From NCBI GenBank assembly GCA_030770545.1, contig CM061102.1, positions 8,917,501 through 8,981,500 of the forward strand: 64,000 nt of DNA. The letters run 5' to 3'. Each line of letters begins with the position of its first letter. The first letter of the stretch is position 1. Below are positions 50,701 to 64,000 of this stretch, in pieces. Both the position numbers and the translations under genes were made by a program. This stretch comes from Macropodus opercularis (taxonomy: Eukaryota; Chordata; Actinopteri; Anabantiformes; Osphronemidae). The notes beneath the pieces were generated by a model. It was given only the letters and a program-made list of their open reading frames with translations, was not told the origin of the DNA and did no database searches.

Positions 50701-51539
50701 CTGGGGCTCGTGCCGTGGGCCGCATTACTACAGTGGCCAGTGATTTGATTACAGAGTTAGTGATGCCATTTGAGGCACAAGCAAGAGAGCTGAAAAGTGG
50801 ATCCCCACTGGTCGCTGGAAGCTTCTGTCTTCAAATTAACAGTAGGGCACAATACAGCCAACTGCATGAGCTGCAGAAATAGAGAAGTTGATTGTAGGGA
50901 TACAGGTTCCTGTGGAGCGAGACGTTTTCTTTAAGCTAGTATAGCGTTGAGTTAAATCTTCTGTGATCAAAACAAAGATTACATTGCTGCATTGCAGTGT
51001 GCTTTTATTTGCTGAGGAGGAAGTGAAACAAAATAGCTCTGGCATCTAACAACGCGCTTTAGATAGTTTGCTTACTGTGCACAGATAAACAACGGATGAC
51101 AACAACCCAGCAGGCCGTGCAAGCCCCACACACGCATTGCTTTGCATTTCAGTTCACTGTTTGAGTCGCGTATGAAGTGTGATGGCTTTCAAACGCTGTC
51201 ACAGTGTGGCAGTAATGAACAGTCATCCTGTATCGAGTGGGAGAAGCCTTCCCTATAAGCTCAGTGAGTCCCGTCCACCACCTTGGACCTCACACAGAAA
51301 TTGTCTTGAATTCCAAACTATAGCTTTAGTTTTCGTTTGTGACATTATCTCATTTGTGTTGGACCAACAGGCACCAGGGATTAATCCAGATACTCTCGTG
51401 GCACATTTTCTGTTTTCTATGATGCTATTTCATTTCCCCAGGCTTTTAGTAAAATGAGGAAACTACAGTAATATTAACATGATTTGTTCTGCCTTCACAT
51501 ATTCAACGTGTTACTTTCGTACTTACCGTTTGCTGTGTT

Positions 51540-51700
51540 TGCGCTTTTCTTAAATCACGTTGACACGAATCAGCTCCGTAAGCAGCCGTCTCACTGATAC
51601 TGCTGAGTATGCAAATCAGACGCGTGATTACCGAAAGCCAAGTAAACAATTACCCCGCATCCCCTTCTCTTTATCAATTTGCTTCACTGCTATGTTAGTT
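51540..51700. promoter_or_regulatory. candidate conserved non-coding element 6
   Basis: A second perfect octamer ATGCAAAT at 51609-51616, with CGCGTGATTACC and AAACAATTACCCCGC nearby. Confidence 0.3.
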
Positions 51701-52679
51701 TACGTCAAACTGAGGTGAGGTGTGGCTCAGAGTTAATAAAATGACTGTCAGCACACTCTACTGTAGCATCAACAGAGCAGGATACTCGCAGATTTAGACT
51801 TGAATGCTTTGATAGATCACAACACGTTGGTTGATGCGTATAAATAATCTATAACGTCGTTATTATTAACAAGGGTTGGCAAACAATGCTCATTGCTGCT
51901 ATTCCACTAACTCATTTGCTTGAATTAGGAAACTGAAGAACGTCTTTGTTTTTACACGTTTTCCAGAGTGGATACATTTCCTTTCAGCCCAGAAACATGT
52001 AGAAAACGCAAACAAACCCAGTAAATTGATTTGCAATCATTTCTATTTGTGCTCGTCCAGTTCACTGCCAATAATTCCGTTCAGTTGCACCTTGCAGCAT
52101 TGAAGATAAGAGACCCTGTCGTCACTGCGGCGCGTTTGACGACTGTGCTACTACACCAGACGTCTTGGGTGGATTTTAGCAGAGCAGAATGCGTTTCTGT
52201 CCTTCTGTACCGTTTCTCTTGTATTCTAACGAACGCGCTGACAGTCGAATTAACATGGTGTCACTGTGGCGTTGCTTCAGCAGCATGGCCGCACAGCTGT
52301 CTCGCTGTGATAGCACACGGCACTCTGTTAACGGATCACAGTGCCACTGAGACATGTATGATGGTATGTAGTGATGGGGATGACCGTGCCCTTATTCAGA
52401 GCCTATTATTGTGAGCGATGGCTTGTTCTCGCATCTTTTTTGTCATTTGAATCAATTGTTAACATTTTAGGAGCTTTTTTTTTTCTACTTTAGTCAGGAA
52501 TTTACAGGAAATGTTCAGGAGTACAGATGACAACTACGTTTCAGTTTACAAAGGCCCTGAATGGCTCGTAATGCTGCATTGTGTGATGCATAGAAAATCA
52601 ATAATGCATTTGAGATCCAGAAATGTGCAGTTATTTGCATTCAAAGGACAATGTTTACTCCTCAGTCTTTGTCTGGGTA

Positions 52680-52680
<1 letters not shown>

Positions 52681-52722
<42 letters not shown>
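52681..52722. repeat. (AC)n microsatellite
   Basis: About 21 uninterrupted CA/AC units. Confidence 0.95.
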
Positions 52723-52725
<3 letters not shown>

Positions 52726-53820
52726 CAGTACAAAATGTTCATTTTAATTCAATCCCCCTAGAGTCAGTGTTCACCCGTCACCCACAACACATGGCTTCTA
52801 TTTTTAAACACAAGCGTGCACACAAAGTGTTGTACTCTTTAATAGGCTCCCCTGGGTTATACTGTTGTTGATTTTCATGCAGAAGACACAAAGATGTACA
52901 TAATCAAGTTGACATCGCACGCACAGACTCCCCACATGCATGACTACATGGACACTGGCACATCCACATCAGGTGCTCCTCTCCACTACGCTCTGTACCT
53001 GTTCATGCACACATGCAAACACATCCTTCTGTTATTCATATTATTTGTAGAAACTTGTACATGAGCCAAAGTGTGTGAATTGTTCTGCAGGAGTCTATTC
53101 AGAGCTTGACGAGTATTTAAACTGTAACTGTATAAATCTTTACTTTTGGCTCTGCCAGAATTAAGTGAGTTATTAAAATACTTGAACACAAACGTCCCCC
53201 AATGTTCTCCGTTTAGGCACTTTATCTTGTCCAGTCAGCTTGCACTTAGTGAGGCAGTAAAAACCCAAGCTTGCTGTTAGTGTCTAATTTCTCCCCATCT
53301 GATTTATTGCAAGAGATTTTTTTTTCTTACTGAGGAAAAGTGCAGCTGAATTTGTGGAAGTTAAAGGACACACATACAGCAGGGCTTTATGAGTTAATGA
53401 GGCAGCATAGACATAGTTTTTTTTTGTTTTCACTGAAGTCAAGACTTTCAGTGTCCTTGAAAATGTAAATCGCATTATGTCCCAAAGAATCACTGGAAGC
53501 CTTGCATAAATATTTATATCATATTGAGTTGGGAAGATTGACTTTGAACATTTTTGATACCAGAGGCCAGATGCATAAAAAGGTGCAGATTGAAAGGTAC
53601 ATGTCACCGCCAGGACAGAAGTGCTGTGTGCATTCCTCTGTTAATAATGCTTTATTGTAATGACGTAATGATGATAACTACGGTACTTGGAGCCTTTTTA
53701 CTGTTTGCCCTGAACCTTCACAGGCTGTTGGAGCTTTCCAGATTAAATAGGATCCAGTTCAGTCATGGAAAACTACTTTTATTTTAAACACAGAACACGA
53801 GCACAGAATCTGTCTATAGA

Positions 53821-53965
53821 GACGGGACCTGGGTTGGATTCAGACCTGGCACCACCCAGGTGGGTTTTCTCCAGCTACAGTACAGTCGTGTTCTTTGGGA
53901 ACTACTGCATTGTGTGTGTGTGTGTGTGTGCCCTTGTGATGGACTGGAGACCTGTCCAGGGTGTT
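53821..53965. repeat. decayed teleost interspersed repeat with internal (GT)n
   Basis: Keeps the phrases GGTGGGTTTTCTCC and GTGATGGACTGGAGACCTGT followed by CCAGGGTGT. These are hallmarks of an abundant teleost repeat. A (GT)n tract at about 53910-53930 splits it. Confidence 0.7.
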
Positions 53966-56900
53966 GTTATTATTCTTGTTGTCATCTTTGTTACTCTAAC
54001 CCACAATCCTGTGCACAAATCAGAACCACTCTTACAGAAAAAGAAAAACGATTCCAGCCACTCCTGAAGGTTGACGTGCTGAGGATTCCCCAGTCAGCTC
54101 TTTGATTAGCAGCTCTGTTGACTTCACGTTTGTTTCATATGCCACCTTAAGCCTTTTGTGTGTTCATTTGGTTTGATGCGAGCTGCAAAAACACTGCGTT
54201 AAAGCTTTTTGTGAAAAACCATAAAAAGCCTTCAGGGTCTCAGAACCTGAGCTTAATGGTCTTAATTCCCAAACCACAGCTGATCACTGCACAACTGAAC
54301 GGGACACAATGGAATCAGGACAGTTGTGCTTTTAGACGCCCCTTTGATCAACACTGGCTTCATTGTGAGTCTTTTTTGTGAAGGAAATGTGTTTGGTGTT
54401 GCTGTTATTAAAAAAAGACTGTGGAGTGATCACATGATCGTTGCTTTGCCACATGTGCAGGTCTGCTGGACTTGCACTTAAACGCCCCCTCCTCCCCCTG
54501 CAGGCGTCCTTTCATTTGTTCATGAACTAGGATGCTGCTGTATGTGGACTACGTTGCCTTTTGTAAGTGATAATAGTGATGATCTTTAGTGCTTTTTGTC
54601 AAAATCAGTGTGGTAAACTTTTTCACATTCCCTTCCCTGGGCAGCAAACGGCTGTTTGAGGTGTGTATTTGTAAGGATGATGTGGATTTGACCGTGTTCG
54701 CCTGTTTTTTCCTGTTGCTGGGTGGCTTTGTTGTCACTTTGGTGAAGTGTCGCGGTGCATGAACAGCTGATATTACAAGCTTCTTCACCTCGTCAGCTCC
54801 TGTGCAGTGTTGGCTTTCAGCTACTGCAGTTTCCTGATATAATCAATCTAATCTTTCTCAGTGTTTAAATTAAACTGACCACTGCCATTAATGATGCGTC
54901 TTAGGTTTGGCTTATGCTGAGTACGTGCTGTGGCAGCCGACGCTTCCTGCTCCACATTTCCACTTTAATTCGCACAATAAGCTGCAGGTGTTTTTCTAGT
55001 TGAGACGAGGTCGCAGATTCCTTCACTTTATTATTGTACAATACTGTTGACCCCTGCTATGACCCTTTCTAATTTGCATGTCCTGCAGACAGATGGACAG
55101 ATGAGGTAATCATTTTTCTCTGTAACTTCTTTTACAAGCATCAGGAGGACTATAAAACACACCTACGAGTTGGCTGCAGCCATTAACCATTAGTCATTAC
55201 TATTCATCTAACTGAAGGATTGGAAGAAGGAGTTTGGGCTGGAAAATAAAATTTTTTTCCCCTTTTCTTTTTTTTGAGTGTCTGGAGGAAAGGTGCACAC
55301 GAGTCATCCCCTAGCTACAAAAACTAAGCTCTTAAGTGCAACACTTCATTATTTTCCCATAAAGCGGCGCATCTTAAGATCAGCACGATGAAGACCACTG
55401 AACTGTAGAACCAACCTCATTACAGCCGACGCTGCGAGGCTGAAAGATTCACAGTAACAATTTGGTGTAAACAAACCCAGGATTCTTACAGTACAGAGTG
55501 TTTCCTGGTCATCTGTCATAAACCACATCTCTTAACCAGCAGTTAGTTATGAAACGTGTCGTAGCTTAGGCCCGACGCCCATTTCACTCCGCTCTGCTAT
55601 GTGTTAATCACGTTCTCGGCACATCCTGCGGATTCTGAGATGATTCCCACTGCTAAACGATATGATGATGTGTATCCACAAAACTGCCAAAATAAAAGTT
55701 CTTGATTAGGTAATTACTAGATTGCACAGGAAATCAAACGCTGGCGTCTTTCCAGCAGAAGAACGTTTCGCCAGACTCCATGCTAATTTAACCATATGGC
55801 GGTTTAAAATTCATGCTTCACAACCACACAGTCAAACGAGCTCAACTCGCACAGAGAGGAGACCAGGTTGTTAGTCTTTGCATACAAAGTACTATAAGTG
55901 CAAATATGGTGCAGCTTTCAATTGAACCCTCACTGACTGTACTTTTGATCGTTGCTGCTTTTGGATTTGCATGCAGCCGTGTATGCGCTTGCACTGACAC
56001 GGTAGCGTTTTGATTCCCCCCTGCACTAATTATGCGTGTGGGGAAAAAAATGGAAATCTCTGCTTCACATCCCTTTCGCACTTTAGCTGTTTTGCGCACG
56101 GCGGGTTGGCTGTGCTGGTACAGATTGTGTCGAACCATATTTACGTGCTTGAGATGGTGTTCTCCAGATGTGGACGTGGAAATATATTTTACACGCAAAT
56201 AAAACTTTTACAGTGGTAGAAGTAGCTTAATCAAGATGGAGTTTTTATTTCAATTGGGTAACACATACTACGACGCTGAACGACACGTTGGCTTTGGGCC
56301 AGGGAGGGTGAAGCAGAAGCTACAGCAGCCGAGTGGTGAGGAAAGGCAGACAGAGGGTCTAATCCACGTTAAAGCCGGACTATACGTCTACTGTTTACAG
56401 CTCCGCTTACACAGCATTGCAGCTCGGTTTCATAAGGCGTCTTACCAGGCTGCGTTTGTATTGTTAAACGTACGGCTTTCCTGGCTGAACCTGAGGCTGC
56501 TTGCTGCTCTCTTACTGCGTATGCGCTTTAACTTCTAAACTATTACAGTAGTTAAACGGCTTATGCTCTCACATCTGCTCCTTTTGGCCCAGCTTAATTT
56601 CACAGCTTTAATAAATATTTCCAAAACGTGACATGCTAAGGCCTGGGCTCTTCATTTCCATGGAGACGGACATCGGCTGCATATGATGTGAAAACAAGCC
56701 GTCGTTCACCAGCAGTTCGTGACCTGCAGCCCAAGGATGCAAGTGGCAAACACAAGGCTGCCTTCAGTTCTTTGGGGGTGACGGCTTACAGTAAGTTAAT
56801 AATTTGTAGTGATCAATGTTTTTAAACTGCGTAACAACACGCACAAATTGTATTTATTTAATAATTTTAAAAAATGTAAGCGATTAACCTTAATTTAACC

Positions 56901-57659
56901 ATCAGAATCAGCACATTAACCCCAGAATCACTTTCTATGTGATGAAATATCAAAAATAATGGTATGTATTAAAATATAAACTAATGAATGCTGCATACGA
57001 TGCGGAGCCTGATGGGATGCTAAGCATTAGGGGGCAGTCCAGCTCTACTGCAGTGAAGGCTGTGTACTGTACGTGTGTACACAGCTACGAGAGGTGAGCG
57101 GAGTAAACCCCTGGAAACTGCTCAGAGCTGGTCCCGGTGCGATGCGAGCGCAGAGGACTGTTGACTCTGCTGTCAGATTTTGAACAAATCACAATGTTGC
57201 AGCTTTTCCGCGCGTCTGAAAGCAACTGCAGTAACACGCTAACGCTGATGTCAAACCACATCCTTAATGAGACACTGAATGTGCAGAGCTGAGCTGAGTG
57301 CAGCAGTATTGATGTGCGCGGTTCACACTTTTCCCGCCTTCCTTCCCTCGGCAGCCTTGACTCAGACCCTCTGTCCTTATCATGGAAAAGATAAAGGGTT
57401 GTAAATGGTTTTGTGTTGTCGTGACAGAAGAACAAAGTCGCTGCTAATGCTTTGCACATATTGTACATTTCCAGTATAAAGATTGAGTTGTTTGTGCTTT
57501 AAAACCCTTTAAACAACGTGGTTCACTGGGAGAATTGGGCCAACGGGACTGGTTTTGGAAATGAAGTACTCTGTCCTGTATGACGCCCTTTCAAACGGAA
57601 GCGCTCATTCATTTCATGAGCCCCATATTGTCACATAGTTTCACGTAGCTGCTGCCCTG

Positions 57660-57960
57660 CTTTTGAGTTTTCCTGCTGCTATTTAAAGGCCTTTATAATG
57701 ACCCTGCAGGATTCATTAAAATTAACCTGCATCTCTGATTATTTTTAACATCTGGTTCATATTATGAGATGTGCTCCCAGGTCACAAACCGCTAGGGAAA
57801 ATACTCTCCTGTGATGCTTAGATGACATTTGACCATGAAAGATATATTAATTAAGGCCTTGGCTTCACAACATCCAGGCTTATATTAAACCTAATTTTCA
57901 TAATTAGGGAGTTTAATATCCTGTCTGCAGTTTAGTGCTGACAGGTGATGCTCACTTGTT
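57660..57960. promoter_or_regulatory. candidate conserved non-coding element 7 with palindrome
   Basis: AT-rich, non-repetitive block with TATATTAATTAAGGCC and the inverted repeat CCTAATT-TTCAT-AATTAGG at 57890-57908. The same half-site and 5-bp spacer occur, turned inside out, in element 4. Confidence 0.45.
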
Positions 57961-58599
57961 CAGGTTCATAGATTCTAGGCTGAGTTGTTTTATCTCCTCT
58001 TTAATTTCACTTACTGAAGCAGTACGAGTCCGTCGACCACCAGCCAATCATCATTTATGAAACTTCCCAGTTTGCCCTGTTTTTTGCTGATGGCATCTTG
58101 AGTTTGATCCTTTAGAAACATGTTGTGCAATTTTCATTAAGAGGTTTACTATGTGTACTGTCATTGTCCGGAAGATCCCTCATAAATCTACTTGGTAGCG
58201 TTTGACACGAGTCTGTGGGAGCTGATTGACAGAACCAGCCGTTTAATGTCTTATCTCCGATTTTCTGACGAGACTTTCCATAAGCAATACATTTCCTTCT
58301 GCGGCGCGTGGTTCTGCTTGGCCATTAATCAAGTCATATCAGTGGAATGTCTCAAAAGTTTGCTGAAGCTAAATGCAATTCATCCATCACATTAGTGAAA
58401 GGCTTCATATGTATGTGATGTAGACATTTTTCTTCTCTATTCCTTGTCAGCGGAGGATATGAGCTACGTTGCAAAGTCAGGTTCTCCCACACTACATTAG
58501 TTTGTGGGGTCCTCCAGAAAGGAGGTACTGTAGCATCTTAAGGAGAAAGAAAGGAAGGTGGAGAGTGAGAGGGACATTGAAAGGAAGACGGATGAAGGG

Positions 58600-58960
58600 G
58601 CGAGAGGGAGATTGGGTTACTTGCAGATAACATCGCAGTGTGATAGATTCTTGTGGAGACTAAATTGGGCTCCTGGGCTGAGAGGGAATCAGTCTAAGTC
58701 CTGAGTGACAGGCAAGTAGAGCGCTTATCAATGACTAGTGAGGGGAAGCTGGACATATCCTGAACGGCCTCATGATAAAGCTGCTCATTTGAGTGCGTTT
58801 CTTCAATGGTACACTGTGCGGCAATCGATAATTCCTGTAGACCAATTCAAACGGCACCATTTCGGTCTTTGTCTAATCCGTAATTAGGATGACACAGATA
58901 TTAGTCCAACGGTTATGGCTGCACTTTATGAAATGAACAGCACCTGCCTGCACTCGGAGC
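58600..58960. promoter_or_regulatory. candidate conserved non-coding element 8
   Basis: Non-repetitive ordered sequence with GCAGATAACATCGCAG, CGGCAATCGATAATTCC and TAATCCGTAATTAGG. Called by texture only. Confidence 0.3.
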
Positions 58961-60144
58961 GTCTGGGTTTTACCAAAGCTGAGGCAGAATTACATCCAGG
59001 CTGTGGCTGGTTGTTTTCTACATTTGCTCATGTTTGATTTCTTTTATTATTTTTACCTCTTCTCAGTAAACGATTGCAGCTTCAGGGGCAACAGACTCGT
59101 CTGTAGATATTTGTGCCATGTCTTTATTGAGTTGTCCTGGTGTTAATGCTTCTGCCTTGTCTCTGCTGAGCTTCTGCTCTTGTCCCCGTGTTCACCTTGC
59201 TGTCAACGCTCACTGTCCCACTAAACTGGCTTTAAAAGCTCGGACCAGATGGCTCAAGAAAATGAATGGCTCAGCTCGCCTGTGTGTGTGTTAGAGAGTG
59301 CGCGCAGTGACACGTTCAGGGTTAAGAGGGACATTAGTGAAAAGTGATTTTGACACCCCATCAGGGAAAGAAATTTCTCAGTCCTTCACCTCGTCCATTC
59401 ATCTCTATCTCTGTATCTGTATCTCTCCTTCACTTATTCAGTCCTGCCTTTGCTGTCTATATTTTGCATGAGCATCTATTTAGTTCTCAAACAGGGTTAT
59501 TTGAAAGTGCTGTCTGGCATGACTTAATGCTGTGAAGGCGAGTCAGCGCTGGGAAAAACGCGAAGGTCATAAACGCCTCATTTTACCAGCTTACATTTTT
59601 ATTGAATAAGGCTTGTGTGGAGTTGCTGTACGTGTCCTGTGTAGTTCAAAAGGCAACAGCTTTCAGGGAGACGGCAGCTGTGGTGTCGGGTTCGATGTCT
59701 TCCTAACGAGAAGAAATCACACAGACCCAAACTAAAATCAAACCTCTTCCTATTAGAAGATGAAATCACTAAATAGAAGAATTAATCTGTATCTTAAGTT
59801 GCTGGTCTGTCTGACTTTGGCTGAGAAAAATAGACCATTGATGTACCTGCAAATGTCCTGTTAGCATTTTTGTGGCAGAGCTCGTGTGATTTACTGTGTT
59901 GTACAAATACACAGTATGGATAAATGCTCAAGATAATTCATTCAATGCATATGTTTGACTGAGTGATTTCCTGTTCCCTCTATGTCCCAGACATATTAAT
60001 CACCTTGGGGAGGGGGAGTGACAGCATGATAGTTTCATGAATTAATAAAGCTCTTGCTTTACACCAAAGCCTTCTGGTTAATCCGAATAAGGTCATAACT
60101 CAGCTACATTTGTTTTCAAGCAGTCACACATGTTTGCCACGTCT

Positions 60145-60145
<1 letters not shown>

Positions 60146-60187
<42 letters not shown>
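60146..60187. repeat. (CA)n microsatellite
   Basis: About 20 CA units. Confidence 0.95.
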
Positions 60188-60191
<4 letters not shown>

Positions 60192-63100
60192 AGTTGCTCT
60201 ATTGCAGCATTATTCATTGAGGAGATAGCGCAAAGTTAATACTTATTATTCAGAAACAGTGGGGAGGTGTGGAGCTCAGCAGTCTGCCCCTTCTCTCAGA
60301 CAGCAGCTCTCTGCTGAGCTAAATCATATCATAGCAACTGTGTTTGTGTTTCTGTTTGCCTGAAAGCAACTCTACGCCAAAACCTACGAGAACAAAAATA
60401 TGCTTTTACTAATTAAAGTGCAACAATTAAACGGTATAATTGGATTCACGTCATGTCCTGGTGGATTAAAAAAAGTATTAGCGCGTCTTTAAATCGCGAA
60501 CACTGTGAACCGCGAGTCCTGACTTTCTCGTGCGGCTGAGAAGGAACAGCAAGAACAAAATGATGAAACACTTCATTTGCAATTGTTCCCACAGACAGAG
60601 GCGCTGAGCTGCGAGGGAAGCGAGAAAGTGAAAGTGCGAGCTAATTCAGGCCTGAGCAAAAAGTGAACTTTTAAAGACAACAGCTGGAAAACTGGAGACA
60701 GACTCTCAGTAATTCAGTGCAATGCAGCTGCTGAGCATGTCTGTTGTTGTTGTTGTGTATTTTTATTGTTGCCTTCCATACGTGCGAGACGCTTGGACGT
60801 CGTTAGAGAAGTTGGCGTTGCCTTCGTGTAGAATCTAACCTTTGGTGTTTAGACGGGGCTCTGAATGCTGACTGACTCCAGCATCTGACTCCCTGGTCAC
60901 GATGCAGCTTCTGGGTCTCTTGTAATAGTTTTTTTAATGTAGCAAGGAAGAAAGACAGGAGATGGGATGTCTGCCATTTTCCCATCACTGAGGTAACATG
61001 ATTAGCTTTCTTAGGGCTCGTTTTGTTGTCTTCGGCTGCTGCGACTCCCATTACTCCAGCTCGTTGATTGGCAAACCTCACACGTGCAGGCATCTCTAAG
61101 GAGACGGCTACAGCTCCCATTACTGTTGTAGCTCCAGAGAAGCGTTGGTGTTTGAGTGACAGCAGAAGAAGTGCTAAAGCAGAACAAAACCGGCATGTAA
61201 ATAAACGGTCTTGACACGTTTGATAAAATGGAAATTTATCAGCTCTGTGATCGACAGATGTAAAAAGCCATCTACAAACTGCTTCTTTATGAAGGGATCT
61301 GTGAAGAGGCTCCGGGCTGAAAACAAAGGAACAAAAGTTCTGACACGCAATGTAAATCTGTTGGATATTCATGATCCAACGTAGAGATGACTTCCCACAA
61401 CACTGGTGGTTAAAGGTGACATAGTCGGCAAACAGACCAGTAGCATCTATAATTTATACAAACATTTTAAGACCTTAGTCTCTGGAGACAGAAGCTTATT
61501 ATTTATTCAGGTGTTCATCAAGGACATTGTGACACCTGCACATCAGAACCACGGTTCTGTGAGGAAAATTACGCATTTGCCTGTAAATATTTGCAGGAGT
61601 ACAAGGCACAGAACTCTATAGTGGGAAGGCAAACACATTCTAGCGAAAGGCATTCTGAGGTCAGACAAGCACTGCAGGGTCTTGTGATTCAAAGTCACGG
61701 TGTTGTGAGATGTTTGTAGCTTTCTGATTAGAAAAACTCTGTTTTCATCTCTATGGAAAATCTGCTTTTCCAAAAGTCGAACATCGTTTTCTGGAGGTCT
61801 GTGCTTATTTCAGTCCTTCGGCGGGAAGTAAGAAGCGGAGACACTACTTCAGAACACATTTACTATGTGTTGTGGTACAGTGGGCTTCACAGTGAATGGT
61901 AATGGTTGTGTTTTTCATCCTGGTCATGAACATAAGGTGTAGTAGTGCAAGTCCCATGTATGAATGGAAAGGGACTCTGCTCAGTGTCCGACGAATGTTA
62001 TTCGCTAAAGTCTGGTTTTAGTTGATGAAAGATACAGCGGACTGTGTTTTCGTTTGATAATGTATCATCAGTTATTTCTTAGACTGGTGCTGTATCTCCC
62101 ACAAGCAGGGGGTCTCATAACAGAAACTGCAGCATTTAGTCAGCTCCGAGCGGCTACGACACACTAATCCCTCCAGATCTGCAACATCTGCTCAATACTG
62201 ACCCATGTCCTCGTACACTGGCGGCAACCTGTGCCATAACATCTGTTTAAAGGTGACCCTGACCCCCGTGTAGCACCTTGGTGTAAAGTCGTACCTTTCT
62301 CTCAACATAGATCATTACCTCTGGCCAACCCAGAAGGATCCGTGTGCGAACTGAGGAGCATGTGGAGTCGGAGCTCAGTGAAAAACATCTGGTTCACTGT
62401 GACCCTTTCGCCCTGACCGCGGATGGACTTTCTCAACTTTTCCATTCATACAGCGGATGAATGGTGGTGTGTGCCCATTAGGCGCTAATAGAAGGTGACA
62501 TTATATTTTAGTACTGCAAAATTCAGAAAGTGCAGTGACTTTACCATGATCTGCTGCTGTCATAACTTCATAGTTCTGTGGGCTTGTTGAAGTAGGTTAG
62601 AATTAAAAACCATGTTATGAAGTCACGTCTTTATTCCCATGACACCAAAATGAGGTCTTAATACTTCCCATTTTATAATTCAGGCCTGCTGTGAGTTCGC
62701 TCAGTTTTCCTCTCTCTCAAGTCCTTGTGTGAGAAAGTAATTCAGGAAACCAATACAAGGCCAACTCAGAATATAGAACAGTAAAAATATAGAAAGAATA
62801 AAATGGGCATAAAGTCTGTGCGTTACTGACAGAAATATCAAGTGTTTTATTAATAACATTAAGGAGCTGATGCACCAGATTTTAACATCACGAACCACAT
62901 AATGTAGACGCTGTGCGCAGCACATCATGAAAACAACGATGAGAAGATTACTGTAAAGGATATGTCTGTAGCACGACGCCATGTTTTGATCACAACACAG
63001 AGATATGGCCTCTTTGTGACTGAAGCAGAATGTGCTGAAAATGTATTTCAGCACAAAAGGCCACGTTCATCCATTTCAAACACAGGAACAAAGCAAGGAT

Positions 63101-64000
63101 GGGACCAGAATGATTACTGCTTGTTTTGTTTTGATTCTGCTTTGTGCTTAAAGCTGCTACGTCACCCAAACTGTTGGATACAGTAGTAAGTGCTGCGTGT
63201 GTGTGTTTATGCATAGTTTATGGGCTGTTCAGGGAATAGACTAAAGTAGGAAGTGTAATCTGATCTACTGTAATAAACGAACTATTTAATGAGCCATCGC
63301 TACTCAGACCACCCCAGCACATGGACACAAAATTCACATTTACCACTGCTTCCTCATCATTTGGAGCTGTGCCTTAAACTGCACCGTCTGCAGTGGACAA
63401 ACCTGAGGCCTTTTACATCCTCCATTAGTTGTGCAGCAGAAATAAATTAGCAGTATCGCTGCAACGCCAGCAGTATCCAGCCAAAGTCCAACTAATAGTT
63501 TGCAATCCTCCATAAAACTCACATTCTGCCATGATATACTCCTACTACACTGGTGTCTCACATAAAATGAGCTTCATAGGCATTTGGACAGACATACAGT
63601 GATGTTTGGCTCTGTGCCGTTATTACTTTAGATGTGAAACAGCACAGCTGCTATTACTTTCATACCCTGGCTGTCACCTTTAATGGATATGTTCTTCGAC
63701 ACAAAATGAGAAGCCGGAGAACTTCTGACACATTTTGTCCGTATTACACTGCAGTGCACCAAGGCTGTGCAGAGAACAAATCATAAAATAAAGTCACTGA
63801 TGTGCTTGTTTTAAATGAGCAAAATTAATTTCTGCGCTTTAAACATAGATTAAATGTAATTAAACGTACTTTTAGCTGTATTTTAACATATGGAGGAAAA
63901 CAAAGTAGGCTAAAAAAAGCGATAAATAAAAACATCTAACCACGGGAAACTGCTTAGATTGGTGTGAAACACAAACTAAACTGATGCTGCTCGTTGATGT

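Larger units (their letters stand above)
44305..64000. other. gene-poor interval with candidate enhancers
   Basis: Over 19.7 kb I find no multi-exon coding pattern. Open frames are short, unlinked by splice sites and lack family resemblance. The longest is a 189-codon frame on the minus strand at 60803-61372. The interval holds microsatellites, a decayed repeat and several AT-rich, low-repeat blocks, listed separately, whose texture is typical of conserved non-coding elements around developmental regulators. Confidence 0.5.

Noticed and set aside
60803..61372. 189-codon open frame on the minus strand, the longest in the gene-poor part
   Set aside because: No recognisable motif, no neighbouring phase-matched exons, no convincing start context. 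Long chance frames occur in 20 kb.
44305..64000. nedd1 or another protein gene downstream of cfap54
   Set aside because: In human NEDD1 follows CFAP54, so I looked for WD40-like exons and found none.
1..64000. CRISPR arrays, phage or bacterial operons, intact transposase or retroviral genes
   Set aside because: Nothing of the kind is visible. Direct repeats are microsatellites or coding repeats, and the mobile-element traces are short non-coding fragments.

Overview
The window is vertebrate nuclear DNA, almost certainly from a ray-finned (teleost) fish. The evidence is compact multi-exon genes with GT-AG introns of roughly 80-1000 bp, fish-like protein sequences, AC/GT microsatellites, and fragments of interspersed repeats of the kind common in teleosts. 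There is no bacterial or viral gene organisation, no CRISPR array and no rRNA. I recognised no tRNA. Gene names rest on protein sequences recognised by eye. Exon models were joined by hand, and every junction keeps the reading frame.

Layout. 1-1.56 kb: no gene seen. 1.56-4.25 kb (+): layilin (layn, 8 coding exons). 5.6-11.0 kb (-): the ER mannosyltransferase alg9 (15 exons). 11.5-14.0 kb (-): fdxacb1 (5 exons). 15.2-17.1 kb (+): tomm40l (9 exons), head to head with fdxacb1. 18.3-21.0 kb (-): a BICD-family-like dynein cargo adaptor (9 coding exons, one GC-AG intron). 22.4-23.0 kb (+): mia (4 exons). 24.4-25.0 kb (-): an alpha-B-crystallin (3 exons). 26.3-42.6 kb (+): cfap54, a very large ciliary central-apparatus gene (56 exons in one continuous frame, 2,486 codons). 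43.4-44.3 kb (+): four in-phase coding exons that I cannot name, possibly the separated C-terminal end of cfap54. 44.3-64 kb: no convincing gene. That stretch has several AT-rich blocks dense in homeodomain- and octamer-like motifs that look like conserved non-coding enhancers.

The genes do not form a pathway. layn, alg9, fdxacb1 and cryab are neighbours in human 11q23.1, so part of the window is old synteny. tomm40l, the cargo adaptor and mia sit inside that block, and cfap54 flanks it. The usual neighbours sik2, ppp2r1b and hspb2 are not seen here. The most useful observations are: a perfect RFX X-box about 100 bp upstream of cfap54; the early stop of cfap54 with orphan coding exons downstream; a Trp-every-fourth-residue N-terminus in the crystallin; a 13-residue tandem repeat in the layilin tail; tandem splice acceptors and a GC-AG intron; and a pair of TAATTAG/CTAATTA palindromes in the desert. 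I found no wholly new multi-gene system.
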